Positions 24,355 to 33,630 are shown, numbered from the stretch's first letter. The stretch is DNA of 42,954 nt from Pseudomonas fontis (GCF_028656955.1 NZ_JAMDGY010000034.1:1-42954), one strand, 5' to 3'. Numbers and translations are program-made. Notes: generated by a model not told the origin, from the sequence alone.

Positions 24355-24795
24355 ATGAAAACCGTGGCACAGCTTTTGAAGTTGAAGTCCCAGCAGAATC
24401 AGCAGGTCCACACCATCGCGCCTGACCAGACGGTGCTCGAAGCACTGCAACTGATGGCGGAGAAAAACGTCGGTGCGTTGCTGGTGGTTGAAGGTCGCCA
24501 GGTAAAGGGCATCGTCAGTGAACGCGACTATGCCCGCAAGATGGTGCTCAAGGGACGTTCCTCCGTCGCCACGCCCGTGCGCGAGATCATGAGCGCGCCG
24601 GTAATTACCGTAGACACCCATAAAGACGTCGATCACTGCATGAAGATGATGACCGACAGCCACCTACGCCACCTACCTGTGGTGGAGAACGGCGAGCTAC
24701 TAGGGTTGCTGTCGATTGGTGACCTGGTCAAGGAAGCCATTGCCGAACAAGCCGCGCTGATCCAGCAACTGGAGCAGTACATTCGCGGCGAGTGA
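24355..24795 (+). CDS. CBS-domain pair protein
   Basis: The 146-residue protein is made almost wholly of two CBS domains (about 8-65 and 75-135). These form a Bateman module that binds adenosine nucleotides. Typical segments are VLEALQLMAEKNVGALLVVEG, GIVSERDYARKMVLKG, VREIMSAPVITVDTHKDV, then HLRHLPVVENGELLGLLSIGDLVK. No effector domain is attached, so it probably regulates a partner in trans. The ATG at 24355 has GAGG upstream; an in-frame ATG 15 nt earlier has none. Its stop codon abuts the stop of the convergent membrane-protein gene with no base between and no terminator visible. Confidence 0.88.
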   Translation: MKTVAQLLKLKSQQNQQVHTIAPDQTVLEALQLMAEKNVGALLVVEGRQVKGIVSERDYARKMVLKGRSSVATPVREIMSAPVITVDTHKDVDHCMKMMTDSHLRHLPVVENGELLGLLSIGDLVKEAIAEQAALIQQLEQYIRGE

Positions 24796-25443
24796 TCAGC
24801 GGTATTCGCCCTCCAGCTCATCGAGCTGGTGGTCGAAGCTGCGCAGGCGGGCCGACCAGGTGTACACCAGCACTTCCAGGTCGCGGTTGAGCACCGCGCC
24901 GCCTACCCCACCGCGGCGGCTGCTTTGCTGCGAGTCGCACAAGTCCAGCTGATAACGTTCGCGGGCCATCGAGGTGGCCACGCTGGACAGTTCACGGGCA
25001 TTGTTCAACCAGTGCCAGCGGCGGTCGTGTACCTCCTGGTCCAGCTCGCGGCATTGGCGCTTGAGTGCTTCAAGGCTCTGCTCCAGCGGCGTGCCTTCAA
25101 GCTCGCCCATGACCTCCTGGAAAGTACGCCCCGGCTGCCAGTAACTGCCCCAGAAATAGCGGTCGAACACCGTTTCAACCCGGCGCAGCGCCACCTTGGT
25201 GTTCCAGATGGCGACCAGGGTGCGCCCCTGCGCCAGCTGGCGTTTGCGCACCTTGAGCTGCTGCCAGCTGGACCAGGCCAGCGCGCTCAAGGCCAGCGCC
25301 GCGATGATCGCGGCCCCGGCATAGAGAAAATGCATGGCCTGCGCGAGCTGGTACAGCTCGCGCACACCGTAGAAATAACCAGCGGTCAGTAACGTCAGAG
25401 CAGTCACGGCTGCCCAGAAACCAGGCATGTAGGGGTCTTTCAT
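24796..25443 (-). CDS. Two-TM inner-membrane protein, function unknown
   Basis: The 215-residue protein has two hydrophobic segments near the N-terminus (about 9-25, AAVTALTLLTAGYFYGV, and 36-55, LYAGAAIIAALALSALAWSS). A ~160-residue basic and helical cytoplasmic part follows (SLEALKRQCRELDQEVHDRRWHW). I recognise no family. The start at 25443 (MKDPYMPGFW) has AAGGGG about 9 nt upstream; 25488 is an in-frame alternative without a site. It meets the CBS gene stop-to-stop. Confidence 0.7.
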   Translation of the reverse strand: MKDPYMPGFWAAVTALTLLTAGYFYGVRELYQLAQAMHFLYAGAAIIAALALSALAWSSWQQLKVRKRQLAQGRTLVAIWNTKVALRRVETVFDRYFWGSYWQPGRTFQEVMGELEGTPLEQSLEALKRQCRELDQEVHDRRWHWLNNARELSSVATSMARERYQLDLCDSQQSSRRGGVGGAVLNRDLEVLVYTWSARLRSFDHQLDELEGEYR

Positions 25444-25515
25444 TGGCGCTGTCCCCTTGTTGTTTTTTTCTGAGCATAGCAACGCCAACCGCTCACACCC
25501 TGTGCCGCTCGGCGG

Positions 25516-25758
25516 TTATTTTTTCGGGTGCCTGAGCGCTTCGTTGAGTTGGTCGAACATCAATGCCCAATCGGCATCCTCGTTGATGCTGTCGCGCAGG
25601 AAGGTGCGCTGTGGCTCAGACCAGAACGGCGCATCCACCAGCTTGATATCGCTTTTGAGTGGCGAGTGGCTGGTGATGAACTGGTCGATGCCTACCGGGT
25701 CATCCGGCAAGCCAAGCTGCTTGAACAGTTCGGAAAAATTGTGCGTTGGCGCTTCCAT
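25516..25758 (-). CDS. DUF2789 small protein
   Basis: The 80-residue protein matches the DUF2789 pattern along its whole length: an N-terminal SELFKQLGLPDDPVGIDQFI, then SDIKLVDAPFWSEPQRTFLR and EDADWALMFDQLNEAL. It is soluble, acidic and of unknown function. AGGAGTGACCC precedes the start (AGGAG 7 nt upstream). It lies between the YbaK-type gene and the two-TM gene on the same strand, with short gaps, and may be co-transcribed with the deacylase. Confidence 0.88.
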   Translation of the reverse strand: MEAPTHNFSELFKQLGLPDDPVGIDQFITSHSPLKSDIKLVDAPFWSEPQRTFLRDSINEDADWALMFDQLNEALRHPKK

Positions 25759-25819
25759 GGGTCACTCCTGCGAGCCCGGTCGGGCATCCACGACGCCGGC
25801 CGGGGGATGGTTGAATTCA

Positions 25820-26278
25820 TCAGCAGACCTCGCGCACTTCGGCGTGAGGCACCAGCTTGAGGTACTGCTCCATGCTCATGTGGATCAGGTGATCGTGGTC
25901 GCCTGCCTCCAGGTAGACATCACCCTGACGGGTCAAGGTCGGGTCCAGGAGCATTTTTATCGCATAGGCTTCGCCCATGGCCGGTATCGCGCCGCGTTCG
26001 CAGTCACCAAACAGGTGCGGCAAGCCGCTTTCGCGGGTCATCTGCCAATTGCCGGTGCTGCGCACCTTGCTCATGTCCAGGTGACGGTTGGCCGGGAGCA
26101 CGGCCATCAGGTAGTTGCCACGGCGGTCGTCGAGCATCACCGACTTGGCCACCCGTTCTGCCGGTACGCCGGCCGTGCGGGCCGACTCCAGGCTGGTGGC
26201 CGAGTGTGGATGGGCAACGATGTCGTAGTCGCAGTTTGCTTGGTCCAGGCTTTGTTGCAAGGTCTTGGCCATACGCAT
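25820..26278 (-). CDS. YbaK/ProX-type aminoacyl-tRNA deacylase
   Basis: This 152-residue protein of the YbaK/EbsC/ProX editing fold would hydrolyse mischarged aminoacyl-tRNA in trans. The family segments are ARTAGVPAERVAKSVMLDD (with the conserved Lys), YLMAVLPANRHLDMSKV, and the substrate-pocket motif DCERGAIPAMGEAYAIKML. GGAGG lies 6 nt before the ATG at 26278, which decides this start over the Met two codons later. Which amino acid it edits cannot be told. Confidence 0.88.
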   Translation of the reverse strand: MRMAKTLQQSLDQANCDYDIVAHPHSATSLESARTAGVPAERVAKSVMLDDRRGNYLMAVLPANRHLDMSKVRSTGNWQMTRESGLPHLFGDCERGAIPAMGEAYAIKMLLDPTLTRQGDVYLEAGDHDHLIHMSMEQYLKLVPHAEVREVC

Positions 26279-26387
26279 GATGCACCTCCCGCACGGTTGT
26301 CTCCCCCAGGTGATTAAAGTTTAGGCAGTGGTGTGGCCCGGCGCCGGACTAAACTCAAGGTAACTGTCCAACCCAGGTAGCCGGAAG

Positions 26388-27725
26388 GTGAACATTCAGC
26401 GCTGTCGGGGCCTGCTGCTGGTCCTGCTGCTCGCTTTCCTGACGGGTGGTCAGGCCGCGCCCGGCAACCCGGTACTGCACCTGAGCGTGAACGATGCCAT
26501 TGGTCCGGCGACGGTGGATTACCTGACCCGCGGCCTGGAATTTGCCCAGGCGCAGCAGGCGCAACTGGTGGTGATCGAGCTGGACACCCCCGGCGGCCTC
26601 GACAGTTCGATGCGCGCGATCATCAAGGCGATCCTCGCCAGCCCGCTGCCGGTAGCCACCTTTGTCGCCCCCGGTGGCGCCCGCGCCGCCAGTGCGGGCA
26701 CGTACATCCTCTACGCCAGCCATGTCGCGGCAATGGCGCCAGGCACCAACCTGGGCGCTGCGACGCCAATCCAGATCGGCGCCGAAAAAGACAAGAAACC
26801 CGCCACTGATGAAGACACCCTCGCCCGCAAGCAGGTCAATGACGCCGCTGCGTACATTCGTGGCCTGGCACAGCTGCGCGGGCGCAATGCCGACTGGGCC
26901 GAAAAGGCGGTGCGCGAGGCGGTCAGCCTTCCGGCAAGCGAAGCGCTCACGCTCAAGGTGATCGACCGCATCGCCAACGACCTGCCCGACCTGCTGCGCC
27001 AACTCGATGGCCAGGCCATCAGCACCGCCCTGCAGCCGGTGCAGTTGCATACCCGCGACGCGCCGCTGCTCGAACGCGAGCCGGATTGGCGCAGCCGCCT
27101 GCTGGCGGTGATCACCAACCCGAGCGTGGCGCTTATCCTGATGATGGTCGGGGTGTATGGGCTGCTGTTCGAGTTCATGAGTCCAGGCTCTGGCGTGGGC
27201 GGTGTGGTCGGGGGCATCTGCCTGTTGCTGGGGTTGTATGCGTTGCAGTTGTTGCCGGTGAACTACGCAGGCGTCGGCCTGATTCTGCTGGGGCTGGCGT
27301 TCATGATCGCCGAGGCGTTCCTGCCCAGTTTCGGCATCATCGGCTTTGGCGGGGTTGTCGCGTTTGTCACCGGGGCGGTGATCCTGATGGACACCGACGT
27401 GCCGGGCTTTGGTATTCCGCTGCCGTTGATTTTCGCCCTGGCGCTGGTCTCGGCGCTGCTGTTGTTCGGCTTGATCGGCATGGCCCTGAAAGCCCGCAAG
27501 CGCGTGCTGGTGAGCGGCGATGCCGGTTTGGTGGGTAGCCTGGGGCTGGTCACCGATGTCGATGGCGACGACCCGTTTCTGGGCTGGGTGCAGGCCCAAG
27601 GCGAGCTCTGGCAGGCGCAGAGTCAAACACCGCTGCACCCCGGGCAGTCTGTCCGGGTGGTAGCCCGCAATGGTCTTCAGCTGGCCGTCAGTGCCGCCGC
27701 CGAGCAACCGGCGCAAGGAGAGTGA
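26388..27725 (+). CDS. NfeD-family membrane serine protease
   Basis: This 445-residue long-form NfeD has a signal peptide ([18 protein letters not shown]) and then a ClpP-like protease domain (about 28-220). Ser102 in RAASAGTY and Lys148 in [11 protein letters not shown] fit the Ser-Lys dyad of archaeal 1510-N. Four to five membrane segments follow (about 230-370), then a C-terminal OB-like domain ([13 protein letters not shown] ... GELWQAQ). The family partners with stomatin/slipin proteins and cleaves their C-termini in the examples studied. The slipin gene is directly downstream, overlapping or touching. The start is GTG at 26388 with only a weak ribosome site, so the exact N-terminus is the least certain part. 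Confidence 0.9.
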   Translation: MNIQRCRGLLLVLLLAFLTGGQAAPGNPVLHLSVNDAIGPATVDYLTRGLEFAQAQQAQLVVIELDTPGGLDSSMRAIIKAILASPLPVATFVAPGGARAASAGTYILYASHVAAMAPGTNLGAATPIQIGAEKDKKPATDEDTLARKQVNDAAAYIRGLAQLRGRNADWAEKAVREAVSLPASEALTLKVIDRIANDLPDLLRQLDGQAISTALQPVQLHTRDAPLLEREPDWRSRLLAVITNPSVALILMMVGVYGLLFEFMSPGSGVGGVVGGICLLLGLYALQLLPVNYAGVGLILLGLAFMIAEAFLPSFGIIGFGGVVAFVTGAVILMDTDVPGFGIPLPLIFALALVSALLLFGLIGMALKARKRVLVSGDAGLVGSLGLVTDVDGDDPFLGWVQAQGELWQAQSQTPLHPGQSVRVVARNGLQLAVSAAAEQPAQGE

Positions 27726-27727
27726 GC

Positions 27728-28471
27728 ATGTTCATGCAAGTGGGTTTCGGCACGATCATCGTGCTGGTGGCGGTGGTATTGCTGTCGGCGTTTCGCATCC
27801 TGCGCGAGTACGAGCGGGGCGTGGTGTTCCAGCTTGGGCGCTTCTGGCAGGTCAAGGGACCGGGGCTGATCCTGCTGATTCCCGGGGTACAGCAGATGGT
27901 GCGGGTGGACTTGCGCACCATCGTGCTGGATGTGCCGCCGCAGGATGTGATCACCCGTGACAACGTCTCGGTGAAGGTCAATGCGGTGCTGTATTTCCGT
28001 GTGCTGGATCCGCAGAAGGCGATCATCCAGGTGGAAGATTTTTTAACTGCCACCAGCCAACTGGCGCAGACCACCTTGCGGGCGGTGCTGGGCAAGCATG
28101 AGCTCGATGAGCTGTTGGCCGAGCGGGAGCGCTTGAACATCGACATTCGTCAGGTGCTCGATGCGCAGACCGATGCCTGGGGGATCAAGGTGGCGAACGT
28201 CGAGATCAAGCATGTCGATTTGAACGAGTCGATGGTGCGCGCGATTGCCAAGCAGGCGGAAGCCGAGCGCGAGCGGCGGGCCAAGGTGATTCACGCTGAA
28301 GGGGAGTTGCAGGCCTCGGAGAAACTGATGCAGGCGGCCGAGATGCTTGGGCGTGAGCCGGGGGCGATGCAGCTGCGGTATATGCAGACGCTGGGGAGTA
28401 TTGCCGGGGACAGGTCGTCGACCATCGTGTTTCCGGTGCCCGTCGATTTGCTCAAGGGTTTGATGAAGTAG
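27728..28471 (+). CDS. Slipin (stomatin/SPFH family)
   Basis: The 247-residue protein has one N-terminal membrane segment ([19 protein letters not shown]) and then the SPFH core: [50 protein letters not shown], then [18 protein letters not shown] charged coiled-coil tail follows ([20 protein letters not shown]). It would scaffold membrane microdomains together with NfeD. The ATG at 27728 is chosen because AAGGAG lies 7 nt upstream. It starts 2 nt after the nfeD stop, so the pair is one operon. Confidence 0.93.
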   Translation: MFMQVGFGTIIVLVAVVLLSAFRILREYERGVVFQLGRFWQVKGPGLILLIPGVQQMVRVDLRTIVLDVPPQDVITRDNVSVKVNAVLYFRVLDPQKAIIQVEDFLTATSQLAQTTLRAVLGKHELDELLAERERLNIDIRQVLDAQTDAWGIKVANVEIKHVDLNESMVRAIAKQAEAERERRAKVIHAEGELQASEKLMQAAEMLGREPGAMQLRYMQTLGSIAGDRSSTIVFPVPVDLLKGLMK

Positions 28472-28482
28472 CGGCTGGTCCA

Positions 28483-28567
28483 ATCGCCGGCAACGCCGGC
28501 TCCCACAGGTTGGGTGCTTGCACAGGGAAAACGGCACTCCCTTGTGGGAGCCGGCCTTGCCGGCGAT
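28483..28567. repeat. REP pair in inverted orientation
   Basis: ATCGCCGGCAACGCCGGCTC (left) and its REP counterpart GTGGGAGCCGGCCTTGCCGG (right) face each other. They fill the gap between the convergent slipin and nodT-type genes, where they may block read-through. Confidence 0.85.
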
Positions 28568-28573
28568 GGCGCC

Positions 28574-29974
28574 CTACCAGCCGCCACCCAGCGCCAGGAA
28601 CAAGCCGATCTGCCCCATCGCCACCTGCGTATTGGCCATCGCCAACTGCGCTCGCATGTCGGTATAGGTCCGCGTCGCCTGCAAGTCCGCCAGGAACGAC
28701 GCCCTGCCCGCCTGATAAAACCGGTGCGTCTGGTCCGCCGCCAATTGCGCCGAGCGCTCGGCGTCCTGCAGCGCATCGCGCCGCTCCAGCAACGCGCTGT
28801 ACTGCGCCAGGCTGGTCTGGGTCTCGCGAATGGCGTTCAACACCACCCCGTCAAAATGCGCCAGCGCCGCCTGCGTCCCCGCCTCGGCTTCACGAATGCG
28901 TGCCCGCGAACCATTGGTCGGCACGGTCCAGGTCAGCATCGGCCCAAAGCCCCAACGGTTGGTTTCTGGCTTGCCCAGGTTGTCCAGGATGCCGATGGTC
29001 CCCACCTGCGCACCAATGCTGATGTCCGGGTACAACTGCCCCGTCGCCACGCCAATACTCGCCGTCGCCGCCGCCAGATGGCGCTCCGCCTGGCGGATGT
29101 CTGGCCGACGCTTGAGCAAGGTGGCCCCATCCCCCACCGGCAACACCTGGGCGATGTGCGGCAGCTCCGCACACGCGGCCGTGCCCGCCGGCAATTGATT
29201 CACTGGCTTGGCCAGCAGCATCGACAAGGTGAAAAGGCCCGCTTCCCGCGCCGCCTGATAACGCGGCAACTCCGCCCGCAACGACTTGAACTGGGTTTGC
29301 GAACGCGTCACCTGGGTTTCGTCACCACGCCCGGCATCACGCAGGCGCTGGGTCAGGGTCACGCTCTGCTCCTGCAAGTCCAGGGACTCACGGGCAATAT
29401 GGTATTCCTCGTTGGCCGCGCACACCTGGGTGTACGCCTTCACCACATCCGCGACCAGGGTGATGCGCGCCGTGTCGGCCGCCGCCTGGGTGGCATCGGC
29501 ATTGGCCTGCGCCGCCTCGACCCCACGCTTGAGCGTGCCCCACAGGTCAAACTGGTACGAGGCACTGAGAATCGCCTCGCCGATGTTCGCCACTGGCACT
29601 TTCTCTGGCAGCAGGAAGGCTTCGCCAGACTCCTGCAAACGCTGCGCACCCAGCTTCACGCCGCCGTTCCAGCCACCCTGTGCCTCGGCTTCCTCAACCT
29701 GGGCACGCGACCGGGCGATGTTCGCCGCCGCCACGCGCAACTCGGTGTTGGCCGACAGTGCCTGGTTCACCAGCGCATCCAGCCGCGCATCGTGGTACAG
29801 CCGCCACCAGTCGGCCGGCACCGGCGCCGATACCACGCTGTTGGCGTCACTGCGCAGCGGGCCTTGCAGGTCGCCACGATTGAAGGCCGCGTCCTTGGGC
29901 AACTCATAGTTCGGCCCGACCATCTGGCAGGCCGACAACATCAAGCCGACCCCGAGCAGCGACAGCTTCTTCAT
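28574..29974 (-). CDS. NodT-family outer-membrane efflux lipoprotein
   Basis: This 466-residue OprM/NodT-type channel would form the trimeric outer-membrane exit for the upstream pump. The lipobox LMLSACQ gives an acylated Cys17. Two repeats of the TolC fold are seen, starting WWRLYHDARLDALVNQAL and then RRPDIRQAERHLAAA. The latter, with the following GVATGQLYPDISI, is the family signature. It ends in GGGW. Its ATG overlaps the stop of the fusion-protein gene by 4 nt. It is the last gene of a five-gene efflux operon. Confidence 0.92.
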   Translation of the reverse strand: MKKLSLLGVGLMLSACQMVGPNYELPKDAAFNRGDLQGPLRSDANSVVSAPVPADWWRLYHDARLDALVNQALSANTELRVAAANIARSRAQVEEAEAQGGWNGGVKLGAQRLQESGEAFLLPEKVPVANIGEAILSASYQFDLWGTLKRGVEAAQANADATQAAADTARITLVADVVKAYTQVCAANEEYHIARESLDLQEQSVTLTQRLRDAGRGDETQVTRSQTQFKSLRAELPRYQAAREAGLFTLSMLLAKPVNQLPAGTAACAELPHIAQVLPVGDGATLLKRRPDIRQAERHLAAATASIGVATGQLYPDISIGAQVGTIGILDNLGKPETNRWGFGPMLTWTVPTNGSRARIREAEAGTQAALAHFDGVVLNAIRETQTSLAQYSALLERRDALQDAERSAQLAADQTHRFYQAGRASFLADLQATRTYTDMRAQLAMANTQVAMGQIGLFLALGGGW

Positions 29975-30846
29975 TGCGCCGCGCCCTCCAGGATCGACAC
30001 CGTGGCGGTGCGCCCGGCGATCATGCGAAAGTCCTGGGGCACTTCGTCAAACGCGATGCGTACCGGAATCCGCTGCGCCAGGCGCACCCAGCTGAAGGCC
30101 GGGTTGACGTTGGGCAACAGGTTCGCGCCGCTGCTGCGGTCGCGGTCTTCGATGCCGGCGGCGATGCTCTGCACATGACCGCGCAGGCGGGTGTTGTCGC
30201 CCATCACGCGGATATCCACAGCCTGGCCGATATGGATGCCGGCCAGCTTGGTTTCCTCGAAGTAACCATCGACGTGGTACGAGTCGCCATCGACCACCGA
30301 CAGCACCGGTCGCCCAGCGGTGACGAACTCATGGGCACGCGGGGCGCGGTCATTGAGGTAGCCGTCTACCGGGCTGCGCACCACCGAGCGGTCCAGGTTC
30401 AACTGCGCGGCATCCACCGCCACCTGCGCTTCAGCCAGGGCCGACTGCGCACGTGCCTCGCGGGACTGGCTCTCTTCCAGTTGCTCCGCTGCGACCAGGT
30501 TGCCCAGGCCGCGATTACGCCTGGCTTCACGTTGGGCCTGGGCCAGGGTTTCCTTGCGCTCGGCCAGGGTCGCCTGGGCATGGCGCAAGGCAAGGTTGAA
30601 GCGGTCCTGGTCGATGCTGAACAGCACATCGCCGCGCTTGACCACCTGGTTGTCGCGCACGTCCACGGACTGGATCAGCCCGGACACATCCGGGGCGATC
30701 TGGATCACGTCGGCGCGGATGTGGCCGTCGCGGGTCCAGGGCGCAAACATGTAATACAGCACCATCTGCCAGACCAATACGGTCGCCAGGGTTACAACCA
30801 GCAGCGTCAGGACCACACGGCCCAGGGTCAACAAAGGTTTTTTCAT
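29971..30846 (-). CDS. HlyD/EmrA-type membrane fusion protein (AaeA-like)
   Basis: The 291-residue periplasmic adaptor has an N-terminal anchor (VVLTLLVVTLATVLVWQMVLY), then the split lipoyl/barrel sandwich (HIRADVIQIAPDVSGLIQSV ... VVRSPVDGYLNDRAPRAHEFV) around a coiled-coil hairpin. A beta-barrel follows (SYHVDGYFEETKLAGIHIGQ). It links the FUSC permease to the outer-membrane channel. I use the ATG at 30846, which overlaps the DUF1656 stop (ATGA). The longer frame would begin at a TTG inside the DUF1656 gene. Confidence 0.9.
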   Translation of the reverse strand: MKKPLLTLGRVVLTLLVVTLATVLVWQMVLYYMFAPWTRDGHIRADVIQIAPDVSGLIQSVDVRDNQVVKRGDVLFSIDQDRFNLALRHAQATLAERKETLAQAQREARRNRGLGNLVAAEQLEESQSREARAQSALAEAQVAVDAAQLNLDRSVVRSPVDGYLNDRAPRAHEFVTAGRPVLSVVDGDSYHVDGYFEETKLAGIHIGQAVDIRVMGDNTRLRGHVQSIAAGIEDRDRSSGANLLPNVNPAFSWVRLAQRIPVRIAFDEVPQDFRMIAGRTATVSILEGAAQ

Positions 30847-31055
30847 GGCAGCATCAGGTTTCGACAAAAGTGGTCCACCGTACCGAGCAGCACGGCGTAG
30901 AGAGCAACGTTGAACAACGCCCGGTGCCAGACCAGGCGGTAGAAGTGCAGGCGCGTCAGCAGCGCATGCACCCCCAGGAACAATCCATAGGTGAACACCA
31001 TCATCACCAGCAGCGTGGGCAGGAACACCCCGCTGATATCCAGCTCACCAATCAC
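30843..31055 (-). CDS. DUF1656 small inner-membrane protein (AaeX-like)
   Basis: The 70-residue protein has two membrane segments (about 9-30, GVFLPTLLVMMVFTYGLFLGVH, and 45-62, ALFNVALYAVLLGTVDHF). The DUF1656 family is almost always encoded between an FUSC permease and its fusion protein, as AaeX is in E. coli, and is a presumed accessory subunit. The start is GTG at 31055, overlapping the FUSC stop (GTGA), with GGAG about 7 nt upstream. Confidence 0.9.
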   Translation of the reverse strand: MIGELDISGVFLPTLLVMMVFTYGLFLGVHALLTRLHFYRLVWHRALFNVALYAVLLGTVDHFCRNLMLP

Positions 31056-33142
31056 AGCGGCGCTCCATCGATGCCATAGGGCAGTTGCGGTTGACGGTCA
31101 GACGGTTCGAGCACCACCTCCACCCCCGGCAACAGGGCCAGGCGCAGGCCACTGAGGGCATGCAGCAGGTGCAGGCGGGCTTCGGCGCAATCGGCCATGG
31201 CCTCGAAATTCAGCGCGCGGCGGGCGCGGTCCATGCTCTGCAACAGCTCGGCCGGTGCATGCAGGCGGTGGCCGGCGTCCAGGCAGGCCTGAAAATGCGC
31301 ACCCACTTCAGCCACCACCTGCTCCAGCAAGGCCCGTGGCTGCGGGTTGGCGCGTGGCAGGTAGGCCAGCAGGTCGAGCAAGCCCAGGCCGACCCGCAAG
31401 TCGCGCAAGGCGCTGCCGCTGTCCTGGCCGATCTGGGTCAGGCGCGGCAGGTGCTGCATCAACCGGTCGAGCATCTGCACGCCGAGGCGACGGTGCTCGG
31501 CCAACGTCGCCGGCTGGGTCATGCCGACGATGTCGTGCCAGCTGAAGCGGGTCAGGCGGCGGGCCGCAAGGTCTACGCCGAAGGGACGCACGACGATGGT
31601 CCACAGGAAGGCGAACAGCAGCCCCACCGGTCCCGCCAGGTTGGCGTTGGCGAAGGTGAAGAAGTCGGCGTCGTAGGCACCCTGGATGCTGATGAACGAG
31701 GCGGTGTTGACGATGGTCAGCAAGGTCCCCAGGTAGAAGCGCGGCTGCACGGTCAGCGTGCCGATGCAGATGAACGGCACGGCAAACGCCAGCACCAGCA
31801 TCGGGAAGTCGTGCAGGTTCGGCAGCACCAGGAACAAATACAGGCTGGCGAAGATCACCGACAGCGTGGTCCAGAAGAAGAACCGGTAGATCTGCGGCGC
31901 CGGGTCATCCATGGCGGCGAAGAAGCTGCACGCCACTGCCGCGAGGATCACCGCGCTGGCACCGTCGGCCCAGCCGGTCACGATCCACAGGGCCGTCGCG
32001 GCGAGGATCGCGGTAAAGGTGGAGAACACCGAGTAGAGCATCAGCCCACGGTCAAGGAACGGCGTCAGCCGGCCCAGTCGCCAGTGCCGGTAGACCGCAC
32101 GCCAGGGCGACAGGTCTTCGCTGCTCAGCGCATGTTGCAGGCTGCAGCAGTCCTGCCACAGGTCGATCCATTCGCCCAGGCGGTACAGCGCGTTGGACAG
32201 CAGCAGGCCCGGGCGCTCGTCGAGTTCGGCGACGCTGGGCTGCAAGTGTTCAAGCTGAAGCCGTAGTGCGCTCCAACGCGCAGGCGAGGCGTCCTTGGCG
32301 GTGTCCTGCAACCAACTGCGGGCCTGTTCGAGCACGCCCTGCAACTGGGCGAACTGCGTCGGGGCACGGGCTTCAAGGGCCAGCAGGGCGTCGTCCAGGG
32401 CGTCGATCACCGGGAACAGGTGGATCATCCGGCCACGCAGCTCGCGGGCGTTTTTCACGGTCTGCGGGCGCGCCCCTTCGTGGGACAACTGGCCGATCAT
32501 CATTTCCAGCGAGTTGAACGTGGTGACCATAGAGGCGCGCAGGCCGCCAACGGTATCGGCCGAGGTCTGCCGGGCCAGGTAGGTGTCGCAGTAACGAATG
32601 GCTTCGGCGAACCAGTTGCCGGTCGCGCCCACCACCACGGGGGTCAGCCGGCGTGGCCAGAAAATCGCCCCGACCACGGCCGCACAAACGATGCCCAGGC
32701 AAATTTCCTGGGCCCGCGAGGAGGCAATGTCGAAGACCATCAGCGGATTGTCGACTACCGGCAGGGCGATCATCGGCAAGGTGTAGCCGGCCAGCATCAG
32801 CGCGTAGCTGTTGGCGGTGCGCAGGTGCAGGGAGAGGAACAGCAAGGTGGCCGTCCACAGCGCCACTGCCACCGCCAGCAACACCGGGGTCTGCACCAGC
32901 AGGGGCACCAGGAAGACCGCCCCGGCCGCGCCCAGCAAGGTGCCCGCTGCGCGGTACAGCGCCTTGGAACTGGTGGGCCCGACGAACGGGCTGGAGACGA
33001 TATACACCGTGGCCATCGCCCAATACGGGCGCGGCAGTTGCAACAGCAGGGCAATGTACAGCGCGATCATCGAGGCGGCGAAGGTGCGCACCCCGTAGAA
33101 CCAGTCCCGCGCGGGGGGCATTGAGCTGAAGAAGCCGTTCAC
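31052..33142 (-). CDS. FUSC-family efflux permease (AaeB-like)
   Basis: This 696-residue inner-membrane permease has two blocks of membrane helices (about 20-165 and 355-500), each followed by a soluble helical region, as in AaeB/FUSC proteins. Typical parts are DWFYGVRTFAASMIALYIAL, PYWAMATVYIVSSPFVGP (the FUSC signature) and AICLG-like ICLGIVCAAVVGAIFWPRR. In E. coli AaeB exports aromatic carboxylates such as p-hydroxybenzoate; the substrate here is unknown. The start is GTG at 33142, overlapping the marR stop (GTGA), with GGAG 8 nt upstream. Confidence 0.9.
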   Translation of the reverse strand: MNGFFSSMPPARDWFYGVRTFAASMIALYIALLLQLPRPYWAMATVYIVSSPFVGPTSSKALYRAAGTLLGAAGAVFLVPLLVQTPVLLAVAVALWTATLLFLSLHLRTANSYALMLAGYTLPMIALPVVDNPLMVFDIASSRAQEICLGIVCAAVVGAIFWPRRLTPVVVGATGNWFAEAIRYCDTYLARQTSADTVGGLRASMVTTFNSLEMMIGQLSHEGARPQTVKNARELRGRMIHLFPVIDALDDALLALEARAPTQFAQLQGVLEQARSWLQDTAKDASPARWSALRLQLEHLQPSVAELDERPGLLLSNALYRLGEWIDLWQDCCSLQHALSSEDLSPWRAVYRHWRLGRLTPFLDRGLMLYSVFSTFTAILAATALWIVTGWADGASAVILAAVACSFFAAMDDPAPQIYRFFFWTTLSVIFASLYLFLVLPNLHDFPMLVLAFAVPFICIGTLTVQPRFYLGTLLTIVNTASFISIQGAYDADFFTFANANLAGPVGLLFAFLWTIVVRPFGVDLAARRLTRFSWHDIVGMTQPATLAEHRRLGVQMLDRLMQHLPRLTQIGQDSGSALRDLRVGLGLLDLLAYLPRANPQPRALLEQVVAEVGAHFQACLDAGHRLHAPAELLQSMDRARRALNFEAMADCAEARLHLLHALSGLRLALLPGVEVVLEPSDRQPQLPYGIDGAPL

Positions 33143-33591
33143 GTCGGCGACTCCGGGGCGTTCTGGCCGGCCTCTTCAAAGGCCCGCACCACGCGCAAGG
33201 CGGCTTCAAGGTCTGCCGGCGGGATGCCTTCGAGCACTTCCCGGCGCAAGCGCACCAGCTCGCCCTCGATGGCCTCGGCCAAGGCCCGGCCGCTGGCAGT
33301 CAGGCTCAGGGCCTTGGCGCGGCGGTCGTCCGGGTCTTCGCTGCGGCAGACGAACCCGGCATTGCACAGTTGGTCCAGCAGGCGCACCAACGACGGGCTC
33401 TCAAGCCCCGCCGCCTGGGCCACCTTGACTTGGTGCACGCCATCGCCCAGGCGCACGATCATCAGCAATGGCCCGGCGCAGGCTTCGGAAATACCGTAGC
33501 CGACCAGGGTCGTCTGGCAGATGCGCCGCCAGTGTCGGCTGGCCACGATCATGCCGCTGCTGATGTTCAGGTGCAATGCATCGAGATTCAT
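33139..33591 (-). CDS. MarR-family regulator of the efflux operon
   Basis: The 150-residue winged-helix protein has the MarR layout. It has a dimerisation helix at each end, a recognition segment KVAQAAGLESPSLVRLLDQL, and the wing GFVCRSEDPDDRRAKALSLTASG with the DDRR signature. It is the first gene of the operon and probably represses it until a toxic aromatic ligand binds. A perfect inverted repeat lies 24 bp upstream of its start (33615-33630). No clear ribosome-binding site is seen before the ATG at 33591. Confidence 0.92.
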   Translation of the reverse strand: MNLDALHLNISSGMIVASRHWRRICQTTLVGYGISEACAGPLLMIVRLGDGVHQVKVAQAAGLESPSLVRLLDQLCNAGFVCRSEDPDDRRAKALSLTASGRALAEAIEGELVRLRREVLEGIPPADLEAALRVVRAFEEAGQNAPESPT

Positions 33592-33614
33592 GGGAGAGGA
33601 TCGAACCGATATTC

Positions 33615-33630
33615 ATAGTTTGCTAACTAT
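33615..33630. promoter_or_regulatory. MarR-type operator
   Basis: ATAGTT-TGCT-AACTAT is a perfect 6-bp inverted repeat in an AT-rich patch just upstream of the marR gene. It overlaps a TATGAA-like -10 on the minus strand. Size and position fit autorepression by the adjacent MarR protein. Confidence 0.65.
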
